NCBI RefSeq assembly: GCF_039544105.1
Contig: NZ_BAABLA010000002.1
DNA length: 64,000 nucleotides
From: Haloechinothrix_A salitolerans
GTDB taxonomy: Bacteria; Actinomycetota; Actinomycetes; Mycobacteriales; Pseudonocardiaceae
Strand: one strand, 5' to 3'
Part shown: piece by piece, positions 52,174 through 61,722 of the stretch
How the letters are laid out: each line of letters starts with the position of its first letter
Numbering within the stretch: the first letter of the stretch is position 1
The notes under the pieces: generated by a model
The model's input: the letters and a program-made list of their open reading frames with translations, nothing else
Database searches by the model: none
Told to the model about the DNA's origin: nothing
Position numbers and translations under genes: made by a program

Positions 52174-52860
52174 ATGGCAGGTCGACATCGCGCCCCAACC
52201 CCATCACGTGTGAAGCCGCTCGTCATAGGCACCATCGCGACAGCTCTGCTTGGTGCGACGTTCTGGCTGGTCAGCAGCCTCGGCACGGGCGCGGAGGACC
52301 CGGCCATCACGGCCGCGACGTTCCACGGTCCGTCTATCGCGCTACCAACGCCTACCACGACCACGTCGACGACGCCGTCGACCAGGGCGACGACGACCAC
52401 GAAGCGGCGCACGTCGCCGTCTTCCACCCCGATGCCACAGGCGCAGCCGAAGCCGACACCGACGCGCACCCACCCTCCGACGACGCGGCCTAAGCCCTCG
52501 ACGTCCTGCTCCGCCACGTTGGACGGCACTCAGCGCCACGTGGCGCGGGTCGGCCACCACCTACTCGGCAGGTTCGACGTCGATTCCGTGATCGGCAGGG
52601 CCGAGCGGTCCGGTACCAGCGACCACCCTGACGGACTCGCGCTGGACTTCATGGTCTCGACGTCTACGGGTGACGCGCTGGCCGACTACGTGATCGACAA
52701 CCAGGCACGCTTCGGTGTCACGTACGTGATTTGGCGGCAGCGCTACAACGACGGCGGCGGCTGGTCATACATGACGGACCGAGGAAACACCACCGCGAAC
52801 CACTACGACCACGTGCACGTTTCTTTTCGCCCTGGCGTGGACGTCGACGTGACGTGCTGA
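52174..52860 (+). CDS. Exported M15-like cell-wall hydrolase domain protein
   Basis: A 228-residue protein: an N-terminal membrane helix (about 15-35), a Thr/Pro/Ser-rich spacer, then a C-terminal domain with zinc-ligand-like motifs SDHPDGLALDFM and HYDHVHVSF. This is the ARB_07466-like domain related to D-Ala-D-Ala peptidases (M15/VanY). It likely trims peptidoglycan outside the membrane. Two ATGs (52162, 52174) are possible. Confidence 0.76.
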   Translation: MAGRHRAPTPSRVKPLVIGTIATALLGATFWLVSSLGTGAEDPAITAATFHGPSIALPTPTTTTSTTPSTRATTTTKRRTSPSSTPMPQAQPKPTPTRTHPPTTRPKPSTSCSATLDGTQRHVARVGHHLLGRFDVDSVIGRAERSGTSDHPDGLALDFMVSTSTGDALADYVIDNQARFGVTYVIWRQRYNDGGGWSYMTDRGNTTANHYDHVHVSFRPGVDVDVTC

Positions 52861-52955
52861 GGTGTCGTACGCCCTCGACCGGATGACACCATCTACACAA
52901 GCGTCTAACGTAGGGCGCAAGGAGCCGAGACAGGCGTTCGCCGGGAGGGACGGTC

Positions 52956-54473
52956 ATGACGCGGTCCGAGCAGGCACCAGCACCCACCGTCGAGCGGGTC
53001 GAGCACGTCGACGTCCTGATCGTCGGGGCGGGCCTGTCCGGTGTTGGGGCGGCGTGCCACCTGAAACGCACGCTGCCGCACAAGACGTTCGCGATCCTGG
53101 AAGCGCGCGAGTCGCTGGGCGGCACGTGGGACCTGTTTCGCTACCCCGGCATCCGTTCCGACTCGGACATGTTCACGCTTGGGTACCGGTTCAAGCCATG
53201 GCCGGAGCGGGAAGCGATCGCCGACGGACCGTCGATCTTGCGGTACGTCGCCGACACCGCCCGCGAATACGGAGTCGACAGCGCGATCCGCTACCAGCAC
53301 CGGGTCGTGCGCGCGGAATGGTCCAGCGCCGACGCACGCTGGCTGGTCACCGCCGAGCGCACCGACAGAGGCGAGACAGTCCAGCTGACGTGCGGGTTCC
53401 TGTTCACGTGCAGCGGCTATTACCGCTACGACGAGGGCTACTCCCCCGAGTTCCCCGGCAGCGAGCGGTTCACCGGCGAACTCGTGCACCCACAACACTG
53501 GCCGGAGGACCTCGACTACTCGGGCAAGCGCGTCGTCGTGATCGGCAGCGGCGCCACCGCCGTCACGCTGGTGCCCGCGATGGCCGACGACGCGGCACAC
53601 GTGACGATGTTGCAGCGCTCGCCCACCTACATCATCACGATCCCTGGCACCGACGCGATCGCCAACGGCCTTCGACGTCTGCTGCCTGACATGGCCGCCT
53701 ACCGGCTCACCCGCTGGAAGAACGTGCTGCTGCAGGTCGGGATCTACCAGCTCAGCCGCAGGCGTCCGAAGCTGGTGCGCTCACTGCTGCGCAAGATGCT
53801 GCGGATGCAACTGCCAGACGACTACGACATCGACACCCACTTCAATCCCCGCTACAACCCGTGGGAGCAGCGTCTCTGCCTGGTGCCGGACGGCGATCTG
53901 TTCAAGGCACTCAGCAGGGGCAGCGCGTCGATCGTCACCGATCGGATCGAGACCTTCACCGAAAACGGCATCCGGCTGACCTCCGGTCAGGAGCTGACGG
54001 CGGATATCGTCATCACGGCGACCGGCCTGAACCTGCTGCCGTTCGGGGGGATCGACCTCGTCGTCGACGGCGAGCCGGTCAAGCTCCCGGACACGCTGGC
54101 CTACAAGGGCGTGATGCTCTCCGACGTGCCGAACTTCGCATACGTGATGGGCTACACCAACGCCTCGTGGACGCTCAAGGCGGACCTCGCGTGCGAGTAC
54201 GTCTGCCGCCTGCTGGCGCACATGGAGTCCAACGGCTACGACCAGTGCGTCCCCGAGCGGGAGTCCGGTGTCGGCGAGGAACCGTTCGTGGATCTTGCGG
54301 CCGGCTACATCCTGCGTTCGTTGGACAAGCTGCCAAAACAGGGCACGATCGAGCCGTGGAAGCTGCGGATGAACCACCTGCGCGACACGCTCACGCTGCG
54401 GTACGGCCCGATCGAGGATCGGGTGCTGTCATTCCGGAGCGTGCGGGACCGCCGCACGGCGGGCGCGGCGTAG
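52956..54473 (+). CDS. EthA-like Baeyer-Villiger flavin monooxygenase
   Basis: A 505-residue class B flavoprotein monooxygenase. FAD motif VLIVGAGLSGVGAACHL, the NADPH motif VVVIGSGATAVTLVPA, and the Baeyer-Villiger fingerprint FTGELVHPQHWP are all present. Homology to EthA suggests oxidation of ketones or sulfur compounds. No regulator is adjacent (ethA in mycobacteria is next to ethR). ATG 52956. Confidence 0.92.
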   Translation: MTRSEQAPAPTVERVEHVDVLIVGAGLSGVGAACHLKRTLPHKTFAILEARESLGGTWDLFRYPGIRSDSDMFTLGYRFKPWPEREAIADGPSILRYVADTAREYGVDSAIRYQHRVVRAEWSSADARWLVTAERTDRGETVQLTCGFLFTCSGYYRYDEGYSPEFPGSERFTGELVHPQHWPEDLDYSGKRVVVIGSGATAVTLVPAMADDAAHVTMLQRSPTYIITIPGTDAIANGLRRLLPDMAAYRLTRWKNVLLQVGIYQLSRRRPKLVRSLLRKMLRMQLPDDYDIDTHFNPRYNPWEQRLCLVPDGDLFKALSRGSASIVTDRIETFTENGIRLTSGQELTADIVITATGLNLLPFGGIDLVVDGEPVKLPDTLAYKGVMLSDVPNFAYVMGYTNASWTLKADLACEYVCRLLAHMESNGYDQCVPERESGVGEEPFVDLAAGYILRSLDKLPKQGTIEPWKLRMNHLRDTLTLRYGPIEDRVLSFRSVRDRRTAGAA

Positions 54474-54474
54474 C

Positions 54475-54801
54475 TCAGCCGTCAGCGTTCTCCGCTGGCG
54501 CATCCGCCACCGTTCGCCGCATGGTGCGTACGATCGCGCTGGTCGCACGGTTGATTTGAACGGTGATCGCCTTGACCGCGAGCCACGCGATCGCCAAGAA
54601 CAGCGCGCCGTAAAAGAGCGGCGTGGCGGCACCTGACGAGTCGCTGAACAGCGCGGTGAAGGCACCGACGACCAGCGCCAGTCCGAAAAGGACGAGAGCG
54701 CAGTACCCTATCCGAGTCGTGTGCTCGTTGCGCTCGTACAGCACCGACAGCTCGTCCACCGCATGCTTGTGGTTCGGCTTCACCAGGTCCCCTTCTGTCA
54801 C
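54475..54801 (-). CDS. Small two-helix membrane protein
   Basis: A 108-residue protein with two predicted membrane helices (about 31-52 and 61-80), a charged N-terminus and a helical C-terminal tail. No family is recognised. It is convergent with the monooxygenase gene, one base apart from its stop. Confidence 0.72.
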   Translation of the reverse strand: MTEGDLVKPNHKHAVDELSVLYERNEHTTRIGYCALVLFGLALVVGAFTALFSDSSGAATPLFYGALFLAIAWLAVKAITVQINRATSAIVRTMRRTVADAPAENADG

Positions 54802-54864
54802 GCCAGTTCGTCACGGGCAGGGCGCACATTACCGAAATATCGGGCCGCAGCGGGCAGTCGTTGT

Positions 54865-54881
54865 GCAAGCATTTTGCTTGC
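54865..54881. promoter_or_regulatory. Operator-like palindrome of the VapBC module
   Basis: GCAAGCA-TTT-TGCTTGC, perfect 7-bp arms, 20 bp before the antitoxin start. Antitoxin or toxin-antitoxin complexes bind such sites to repress their own operon. Confidence 0.72.
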
Positions 54882-54901
54882 GTTGGTAGTAAGATGCTGG
54901 C

Positions 54902-55138
54902 ATGGCTAGCATACACATCCGGGATATCTCCGACGACGCGGTAACCACGCTGAAGGTGCGCGCGGCGCGCGCAGGGCAGTCCCTTCAGGCATACCTTCGC
55001 CACGTCCTCGAAACCGAGGCAGAAGCGCTGACGCCAGAAGAAGCCGCTGATCGCGCACGCACTATCGCGGAACGGTCGTCAGTCACCGCAGACGATGTTG
55101 TCCAGGCAATCGCGGACATGCGCGAGGCCCGCGCGTGA
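54902..55138 (+). CDS. vapB: VapB/FitA-like antitoxin
   Basis: A 78-residue ribbon-helix-helix protein (ASIHIRDISDDAVTTLKVRAARAGQSLQAYLRHVL) followed by a C-terminal tail that should wrap the toxin. The sequence is quoted here in two parts: strand ASIHIRDIS, then helix DDAVTTLKVRAA. It overlaps the PIN toxin gene by 4 bp. A palindrome lies upstream. Confidence 0.88.
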   Translation: MASIHIRDISDDAVTTLKVRAARAGQSLQAYLRHVLETEAEALTPEEAADRARTIAERSSVTADDVVQAIADMREARA

Positions 55139-55563
55139 TCGTGCTGGACACCTCCGCGTTAGTGGAGTTCCTGGTCGGCACGGACGCAGCGGCCGATGAC
55201 GTCCGCAACGCCGCGCGAAGCCAGCGGCTCAACGCGCCCCACGCCGTCGACCTGGAATGCGCGGCCGCCCTCCGTGGACTGGTACTCGGGAGGAAACTGC
55301 CTGCGGACGAGGCGCGGCGCGCTCTTGAACTGCTTGGCGAGATGAGCATTGTGCGGCACGATCACACGCCGATGCTGCCGCGCATCTGGGAGCTACAGCA
55401 CAACATGTGGCCCTATGACGCCGCATACGTCGCTCTCGCCGAGAGTCTGGGTGCCGACCTGATCACCATTGATGCCAAGCTGGCCGGGGTTCCGGGCTTG
55501 TCCTGCACGGTGATCGACGTCCGAGGCGGCACAGCGGCCCCGCCGGGCCCGCGAGTGTCGTGA
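55135..55563 (+). CDS. vapC: VapC-type PIN-domain toxin ribonuclease
   Basis: A 142-residue PIN nuclease. Acidic active-site residues appear in LDTSALVEFL, DLECAAAL, PYDAAYVALAE and TIDAKL. It likely cleaves a defined RNA when free of VapB. GTG start overlapping the antitoxin stop. The last 13 residues (GGTAAPPGPRVS) extend past the PIN fold. Confidence 0.9.
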   Translation: MIVLDTSALVEFLVGTDAAADDVRNAARSQRLNAPHAVDLECAAALRGLVLGRKLPADEARRALELLGEMSIVRHDHTPMLPRIWELQHNMWPYDAAYVALAESLGADLITIDAKLAGVPGLSCTVIDVRGGTAAPPGPRVS

Positions 55564-55611
55564 GCGGCGCGGTGCATGGAACGCAGCGGCCGTCGAACGT
55601 CACACACGACA

Positions 55612-56124
55612 TCACGGACGCCGGACACGACGTTCGGCGCGCGGGACACGACGCGGCCGAGGGCTCAGTCGCCGTTTGTACCTCGATATCAGGACGTGCC
55701 CGATCGCGAGCACCGCGACGACCGCCAGCGGCACCCCGATCCGCGGGTACGGCAGGTTCAACGCGGGCACGACGACGAAGCCCGCCCACAGCGAGACGTA
55801 GGTGAAGTACACGTGGTCGACGTAGCGGTCCTGCCAGCCGGGCGGTGACTCGGTAGCGACGGCGAGCGCGCGCACCATGCGGAAGACCATGACGGCCGCG
55901 AGCACCGCCAGCCCCGTGAAGGCGACTCGCGCGCCCACCGCCAACTCGGGCCAGTCCACCGCGATGAGCAGAACGACCGACGCCAGCAGTCCGCCAAGGC
56001 ACACGAGGTAAACGACCCGAGCAGCGCCCGCTTTGCCCGGCCGGGGCCGCATGGCGATGAGTCCGGCGAGCAGCCCGCCGAGCCCAGCGAGCGAGTGAAG
56101 CGAGACGAGAGCGATCCGAAGCAT
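55612..56124 (-). CDS. Four-helix membrane protein (DUF2306-like)
   Basis: A 170-residue protein with four membrane helices and a strongly basic tail (KRRLSPRPRRVPRAERRVRR). The layout resembles small DUF2306-type membrane proteins, but I am not sure of the family. It is divergent from a TetR gene with a dyad between them, which makes it the likely target of that repressor. Confidence 0.72.
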   Translation of the reverse strand: MLRIALVSLHSLAGLGGLLAGLIAMRPRPGKAGAARVVYLVCLGGLLASVVLLIAVDWPELAVGARVAFTGLAVLAAVMVFRMVRALAVATESPPGWQDRYVDHVYFTYVSLWAGFVVVPALNLPYPRIGVPLAVVAVLAIGHVLISRYKRRLSPRPRRVPRAERRVRRP

Positions 56125-56158
56125 CTCGAGCCTCCCTGCCGACCGGATCGCACTATAG

Positions 56159-56188
56159 TAACGTTGTTTTCATACGACGACAATGTTA
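56159..56188. promoter_or_regulatory. TetR-type operator
   Basis: TAACGTTGT and ACAATGTTA (8 of 9 arm positions) separated by 12 bp, in the divergent gap between the membrane protein and TetR genes. Confidence 0.6.
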
Positions 56189-56198
56189 TTGGAGTGCC

Positions 56199-56861
56199 GT
56201 GCCCGCTCGACCGACCGATGGAACCCCCTACGCCGCCGCGCACGCCGAGGGCAAGCGAGCCCTGCGCACGCTCGCGCTCGACACCGCGAGCACGCTGCTC
56301 GAACAACACGGCCCTGCCGCGCTGACCATGCGCCGCATCGCGGCCGAGATGGGCTGCTCGACGACGGTGCTCTACACCATCTTCGGCAGCAAGTCCGGTA
56401 TCGCGGAGACGTTGTGGCGGGAGGGTTTCGCCCGGCTGCGGACCGCACTGGAGGAGGCACGCGGACCTGACCCGCTCGCCAGGCTGGCGGCGATGGGGCA
56501 CGCCTATCGGCGCAACGCGCTGGCCAACCGCGCCTACTACTCGATCATGTTCCAGCGCCCGATCCCCGGCTTCCAACCGTCGGAGCAGGCCCGCGCCGAA
56601 AGCCTCGAACCGCTCCGCGTGCTGGCCGACGCGGTGGCCGACTGCCTCGACGCCGGGGTGTTCGAGCGGGGCGAACCTGACTACATCGCCCGCGTGCTCT
56701 GGGCCGCGTCCCACGGCGCCGTGAGCCTCGAACTGGCGGACTACGAAGGCGCAGCCGACGCCGAGCAGCGCTTCGACGACCTCATCGGCGCGGCAGCCGC
56801 GTGGTTCATGCCCGAGCGCCCCGCGCGTCCCGACGTACCCGCGCCGCGTCCGCGTCCGTGA
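56199..56861 (+). CDS. TetR-family regulator
   Basis: A 220-residue repressor: helix-turn-helix LLEQHGPAALTMRRIAAEMGCSTTVLYTIF and a C-terminal ligand-binding domain of the TetR_C_33-like type. The GTG start follows GGAG. It is divergent from the four-helix membrane gene with a dyad between. Its 3' end overlaps the convergent GlpD-like gene by 56 bp. Confidence 0.86.
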   Translation: MPARPTDGTPYAAAHAEGKRALRTLALDTASTLLEQHGPAALTMRRIAAEMGCSTTVLYTIFGSKSGIAETLWREGFARLRTALEEARGPDPLARLAAMGHAYRRNALANRAYYSIMFQRPIPGFQPSEQARAESLEPLRVLADAVADCLDAGVFERGEPDYIARVLWAASHGAVSLELADYEGAADAEQRFDDLIGAAAAWFMPERPARPDVPAPRPRP

Positions 56862-58497
56862 CCACCGCGGCCGCACGCCGGTCGGCCTCCCGCTCCACGC
56901 GGTAACGTTCCACCTCTTCCTTGCGACGCACGTCGTCCCAGCCGAGGACGTCCCCGACGACGTCCGCGGCATGCTGCGCGGCGGAGACGCCCCTGTCAGG
57001 GGCCTCCATGAACACCCGCGTGCGGCGCACGAGGACGTCGTCCAGGGTCAGCGCACCTTCGTGCGCGGCGGCGTAGTGCAACTCAGCGGCCAGGTATCCC
57101 GGCGCGCCCGACACCGGTTCGCCCAGCGCGGGCCGATCGGCGACGAGGTCCAACAGTTCCGTGGTCAGCGCGCCGTAGCGGCCGAGCAGGTGCTCGATGG
57201 CCGCCTCCGGCAGCCCGGACTCCGCTGCCAGCGATGCCACCTGGTTGCGCAGCGCCGGGTAGCCGGTCGCGCCGAGGACCGGCAGTCGCTCGGTGACAGA
57301 CGCAGGCACCGCACGACCGAGCCGCCCCGCCAAGGCGTCCACGGCATCGCGCGCCATGATCCGATACGTCGTGTACTTGCCGCCCACCACGGAGAACATG
57401 CCACTCGGTCCCTCCAGCACCGCGTGGTCCCGCGACAACGCCGCCGTCGCGTCACCCTTGCCGCTCACCAGCGGCCGCAGTCCGGCATACACCCCCACGA
57501 CGTCCTCACTGGACAGTGGCGTGCGCAGCCAGCGGTTGGCGTGGCCAAGCAGGTAGTCGACGTCGGCCTGCGTGGCGGCGGGATCGTCGCGATCGGCGTC
57601 CCACCTGGTGTCGGTCGTGCCCATCAGCCAGTAGTCGAACCAGCGCCGGATGATGAACACACTGTCGGACGTCTTGGCGATCATCCCGGTTGCGGAGTCG
57701 ATCCGGTCGCCGGGCACCACGAGGTGGATGCCCTTCGCGGCAGTCACCGAGATGGACGACTCCCCCGCCAGTGACTGCACATCCTCGGCCCACACGCCAG
57801 TCGCGCTAACCACGGTGCGGCCCCGCACGGTTACCTCATCGCCGCTGTCGACGTCGCGCACCCGCACACCGGACACACGACCGGCGTCGCTGAGCACGCC
57901 GACGACCGGCGCCCGGGTGACGATGCGTGCACCAAGACGTGCGGCGGTGCGCGCGACGGTCATGGTGTGCCGGGCGTCGTCCACCCGGACGTCGTAGTAC
58001 TGCACCCCGCCGGTGACGTCGGTGCGCAGCGCGGGCATCTCACGCAGCACGCCACGCCTACTCAGGTGCCGATGGCCCGGGACGCTGCGGGTGCCGGTGA
58101 GCCGCAGCAGGTCGTAGAGCAGCACACCCGATCCGATGTACGGCCGTTCCCACCGTCGCGTGAACGGGAACAGGAACTTCTCCGGCGACACGAGGTGCGG
58201 ACACAGCCGATCCACCATCAGGTCGCGCTCGGTCAGCGCCTCACGCACCAGCGAGAAGTTCAGCTGCTCCAAGTAGCGCAGCCCGCCGTGGAACACCTTC
58301 CCGGACCGGGACGACGTCCCCGACGCGAGGTCGCCCTTTTCAAACAACGCCACCGACAGACCCCGGCTGACGGCGTCCAAGGCGGTGCCGACGCCGGTGA
58401 TGCCGCCACCGATCACGATGACGTCGAACTCGCGCTCGGCGGCGTCGGTCAAGGCGGCGGCGCGCTGGGCAGGGTGGAGACTGCTCGGATCGCTCAT
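56806..58497 (-). CDS. GlpD-like FAD-dependent polyol-phosphate dehydrogenase
   Basis: A 563-residue flavoenzyme of the glycerol-3-phosphate dehydrogenase family. FAD motif FDVIVIGGGITGVGTALDAV; substrate loop LASGTSSRSGKVFHGGLRYLEQ; and a C-terminal DAO-like domain. In this operon with a tetrose-type set it could oxidise a tetritol phosphate rather than glycerol phosphate, as EryB does (inference). The start overlaps the aldolase stop (TGATG). Confidence 0.9.
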   Translation of the reverse strand: MSDPSSLHPAQRAAALTDAAEREFDVIVIGGGITGVGTALDAVSRGLSVALFEKGDLASGTSSRSGKVFHGGLRYLEQLNFSLVREALTERDLMVDRLCPHLVSPEKFLFPFTRRWERPYIGSGVLLYDLLRLTGTRSVPGHRHLSRRGVLREMPALRTDVTGGVQYYDVRVDDARHTMTVARTAARLGARIVTRAPVVGVLSDAGRVSGVRVRDVDSGDEVTVRGRTVVSATGVWAEDVQSLAGESSISVTAAKGIHLVVPGDRIDSATGMIAKTSDSVFIIRRWFDYWLMGTTDTRWDADRDDPAATQADVDYLLGHANRWLRTPLSSEDVVGVYAGLRPLVSGKGDATAALSRDHAVLEGPSGMFSVVGGKYTTYRIMARDAVDALAGRLGRAVPASVTERLPVLGATGYPALRNQVASLAAESGLPEAAIEHLLGRYGALTTELLDLVADRPALGEPVSGAPGYLAAELHYAAAHEGALTLDDVLVRRTRVFMEAPDRGVSAAQHAADVVGDVLGWDDVRRKEEVERYRVEREADRRAAAVVTDADAARVRRDARGARA

Positions 58498-59246
58498 CAA
58501 TCCTCCCTGCTGGCCAGCCGCTGCCTGCGGTGCAGCTCGTCCGGACGGGTGTCGATCCGTTCCGCCTCGGCCTCGGTCAGATACGTCGGCTTGCCGACCG
58601 CCAACGCGCCCGCGAGGATCCGCGCGGCCTTCACCGTCATCTCCGTGACGGCCAACGCCTCGCTGGTGCTCGCGGCGAGCACGAAGATGCCGTGGTTGAC
58701 CAGGTAGATCACCTTCGGCGGCCGATCGTGCCGCTCCAGGTGCCGATGCAGTTCGGTACGCACCGCCCGCGCCAACGCCAGCCCTGGATCGGCGTAGGGC
58801 ACGATCACATTGTGGCGTCCCATGACGACGACCTGATCCGGGAACAACGCCCCCGCCACCAGTTCCGAAGCACGGTCGGAGCAGAGGATGCCGTTGACGG
58901 CGGTCGGATGCGTGTGCGCGACGACCTGCGCCCCGGCTTCCTCCAGGCACAGCGCGTGCAGCAGCGCTTCCATGGACGGCTTCGGCGCGGCAGCGTCCAG
59001 CCGGGCGTCCAGCATGGTGCGGTCAACCAAGCTGTCATCCGTCGAGTCGGACGCGACCAGGTCGAGCAGCGGCCGCGTGCGCACCGTGACGAAGTCCGCC
59101 TCGGTGGCGGTGCCCATCTGCGAGCCGCTGGCCTTGACCAGCATCTCGCCGTCGCCGGTGCGCATCGACGTGTTGCCCTCGGCAAGCACCACGAGGTCGC
59201 GGTCCGGTTCGGCCAGGGTGCGGGTGAGCGTGACGAGGTCGGTCAC
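58497..59246 (-). CDS. Class II aldolase/adducin-family protein
   Basis: A 249-residue protein of the fuculose-1-phosphate aldolase fold. Zinc ligands are suggested by HTHPT, and NVIVPYADPGLALARAV and VNHGIFVLAAST follow. It would cleave or isomerise a sugar-alcohol-derived phosphate. The GTG overlaps the kinase stop (GTGA), and AAGGAG precedes it. Confidence 0.87.
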   Translation of the reverse strand: MTDLVTLTRTLAEPDRDLVVLAEGNTSMRTGDGEMLVKASGSQMGTATEADFVTVRTRPLLDLVASDSTDDSLVDRTMLDARLDAAAPKPSMEALLHALCLEEAGAQVVAHTHPTAVNGILCSDRASELVAGALFPDQVVVMGRHNVIVPYADPGLALARAVRTELHRHLERHDRPPKVIYLVNHGIFVLAASTSEALAVTEMTVKAARILAGALAVGKPTYLTEAEAERIDTRPDELHRRQRLASRED

Positions 59247-60691
59247 GACTGCTCCTTCCATCGGTCGCGTGCGGCGGCGACGCGGGCGCGGTAGTCCGCG
59301 TAGCCCTCCGTGTAGCGGGCTGCGTTCGCGGGATCGGGTTCGATGACGCCTTCCGGTGCGGTCCACGCGGCGACGTCGACGTCGTGGCCGAGCGCGCGTG
59401 CGCCCGCGATCACCGCGCCCCGCGCCCCGGACTCCGGCTGCGGGGCGAGACGAATCGGCCTGCCCAAGACGTCGGCGAAGATCTGCAGCCAGCCCGCGCT
59501 CTGCGTGCCGCCGCCGCACATCGCGATCTCGCCGGTCGGCCCGGCGACGTCGAAGCAGTGCCGCGCGGCGTACGCGACCGCTTCGCAGGTGGCGCGCACG
59601 AGATCGGCTTTCGTGCTCTGCACGGTGATCTGGTCGAATCCAGCCCGCGCACCGGGCTCCACGAATGGTGCCCGCTCCCCCGCCGGTGAGAAGAACGGCA
59701 GGCACGTCACGCCGTGCGCACTGGGTTGGCTCGCGGCGAGCAGGCCGTCGAGGACGTCGTGGGTCTCGCCGACGACGTCGAGCACCCAGTCGACGGCGGC
59801 GCAGCCCATCATCGCCAGCATCGCTCGCAGCCACTGGCCCTCGGTGCCGGTCGCGAACGTGAGCCCCGCCGGTTCGCCGGTGGTATCCAGCGCGTCCAGC
59901 AGCACCTGACACGCCAGCGTTGTGCCGACGATCAGGTGGCCCTCGCCGGGCGTGGTGACGCCGGAGCCGAGCGCGCAGGCGGGCACGTCGAACGGTCCTG
60001 CCGTCACCGGCAGCCCCTCCGGTAGCCCGAGCAGGTCCGAGCCCGCATCGGTCAGCGCCCCGATCGGCAGCGGATCCGCGATCGGCGCGAGCAGGTCCCC
60101 GCGAGTCACGAGCCCGCACCAGGCGAGCACGTCGTGGTCGTAGTCGCGGACATGTGGATCCAAGAACGGCATCGACGCGTCGGAGACGTCGGTGGCGCGC
60201 AGCCCGGTGAGCCGCTGCATCACCAGGTCCTTGCAGTACCCGGCGGTCGCGGCCCGGTCTAGCGACTCCGGCTCGTGCTCGGCCAGCCACGCCAGGATCG
60301 GCGCGGGCGCACCGGGGAACATCGCGCTGCCGGTATGGCGGTACGTCTTCGCGACGACGTCGTTGTCCTGCCAGCGCCGCAAGATGCCGGCCGCGCGGGC
60401 GTCCATCCAGGAGATCGCGGGCCGCACCGGACGGCCTTCGTCGTCGCCGAGCCAGACGCCGTCGCCCTGCCCGGTGAGCCCGATGAACTCCGGTTGCTGC
60501 CCGGCCTCGGCGACAGCGGCGCGGACCACGGCGGCGACCGAGCGCAGGATCTCGTCCGGGTCCTGCTCGAACCAGCCCTCGGCCGGGTTGCTCATGCCGG
60601 TCTGCTGCCGCTGCACCGCGCGCAGCGTGCCGGTCGTGTCGAAGACGGCGGCCTTGGTGACGGTGGTGCCGATGTCGATGCCGAGGTACAT
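59243..60691 (-). CDS. FGGY-family carbohydrate kinase
   Basis: A 482-residue sugar kinase of the xylulokinase/glycerol kinase family. YLGIDIGTTVTKAAVFD opens the N-terminal domain, and MCGGGTQSAGWLQIFADVLG is the FGGY signature. It should phosphorylate a keto-sugar or polyol for the aldolase and GlpD-like enzyme. The ATG at 60691 overlaps the upstream stop (TGATG). Confidence 0.92.
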   Translation of the reverse strand: MYLGIDIGTTVTKAAVFDTTGTLRAVQRQQTGMSNPAEGWFEQDPDEILRSVAAVVRAAVAEAGQQPEFIGLTGQGDGVWLGDDEGRPVRPAISWMDARAAGILRRWQDNDVVAKTYRHTGSAMFPGAPAPILAWLAEHEPESLDRAATAGYCKDLVMQRLTGLRATDVSDASMPFLDPHVRDYDHDVLAWCGLVTRGDLLAPIADPLPIGALTDAGSDLLGLPEGLPVTAGPFDVPACALGSGVTTPGEGHLIVGTTLACQVLLDALDTTGEPAGLTFATGTEGQWLRAMLAMMGCAAVDWVLDVVGETHDVLDGLLAASQPSAHGVTCLPFFSPAGERAPFVEPGARAGFDQITVQSTKADLVRATCEAVAYAARHCFDVAGPTGEIAMCGGGTQSAGWLQIFADVLGRPIRLAPQPESGARGAVIAGARALGHDVDVAAWTAPEGVIEPDPANAARYTEGYADYRARVAAARDRWKEQS

Positions 60692-61722
60692 CACGCCTCC
60701 AGCACGGCCGGGTTCGCGCAGTTCGCCAGCGGTTCGCCGCGCACCCAGCGGCCGACCTCGGCGGCGCAAATGCGGGCCGCCCGCTCGGCCACTTCCTTGC
60801 TGCATCCGGCGATGTGCGGGGCGAGCACCAGGTTCGGCGTACGCAACAGCCGCGAGTCCGCGGGCAACGGCTCGGTGGCGTAGACGTCGAGGCCCGCCGC
60901 CGCGAGGTGGCCGTCGTCCAGCGCGTCGCAGAGCGCGTCGTAGTCCAGCACCGCTCCGCGCGCGGTGTTGATCAAGGCCGCGCCGGGCTGCATCTGTCGC
61001 AGTTGTCCCGCGCCGATCATGCCGCGCGTCTCGGGCGTGACGCGCTGGTGCAGGCTCACCACGCGCGAGTGCCGCAGCAGCGTGGTCAAGTCATCAACGC
61101 GGGTCACGCCGGGTTCGATGTCCTCGACGTACGGGTCGTAGACCAGCACACGCGCGCCGAACGCGGTCAGCAGCCGGGCCACCCGACGTCCGATCGCGCC
61201 GTAGCCGACCAAGCCAACGGTGGAGCCGTCCAGCTCGAACCCGGCGCCGCGGTACTCGTAGTAGTGCCCGCCCCACTCGCCACGCGCCAGGTCGGCGTGC
61301 CCCGCGACCATGCTGCGGCAGGTGCTGATCAGCATGCCGATGGTGAACTCGGCGACCGCGTTGGCGTTGCGGCCCGGCGCGTAACAGACCGCGACGCCGT
61401 GTTTCGTGGCCGCGTCGATGTTGACGTTGACCGGCCCACCACGCGAGACGACGACCAGCCGCAGGTCGGGGGTGTTGGCGAACACCTTCTCGGTGAACGG
61501 CGCCAGGTGGGTCACCGCGACCTCCACACCGGACAGCGCGGCGATGAGGCTGTCCTCGTCGCCGCAGGCTTCGTCCACCTCGGCGACCTGCCCGAATGGC
61601 ACGCTGGGCCACGGCAGCGCCAACTCCCGCACCGAGTGGTCGTCGCCCAGCTCGTCCTGCAAGGCCGTCGTGAACAGCCGGGTGAGCACGAAATCGTCAC
61701 CCGAGGCAAGGATGTGAGTCAT
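60691..61722 (-). CDS. D-isomer-specific 2-hydroxyacid dehydrogenase
   Basis: A 343-residue NAD-dependent dehydrogenase: GLVGYGAIGRRVARLL nucleotide motif, INTARGAVLD with the catalytic Arg, ATEPLPADSRL with Glu, and APHIAGCS with His. The substrate here is probably a sugar acid or phosphonate made in the same pathway (inference). The start overlaps the ATPase gene (ATGA). Confidence 0.92.
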   Translation of the reverse strand: MTHILASGDDFVLTRLFTTALQDELGDDHSVRELALPWPSVPFGQVAEVDEACGDEDSLIAALSGVEVAVTHLAPFTEKVFANTPDLRLVVVSRGGPVNVNIDAATKHGVAVCYAPGRNANAVAEFTIGMLISTCRSMVAGHADLARGEWGGHYYEYRGAGFELDGSTVGLVGYGAIGRRVARLLTAFGARVLVYDPYVEDIEPGVTRVDDLTTLLRHSRVVSLHQRVTPETRGMIGAGQLRQMQPGAALINTARGAVLDYDALCDALDDGHLAAAGLDVYATEPLPADSRLLRTPNLVLAPHIAGCSKEVAERAARICAAEVGRWVRGEPLANCANPAVLEA

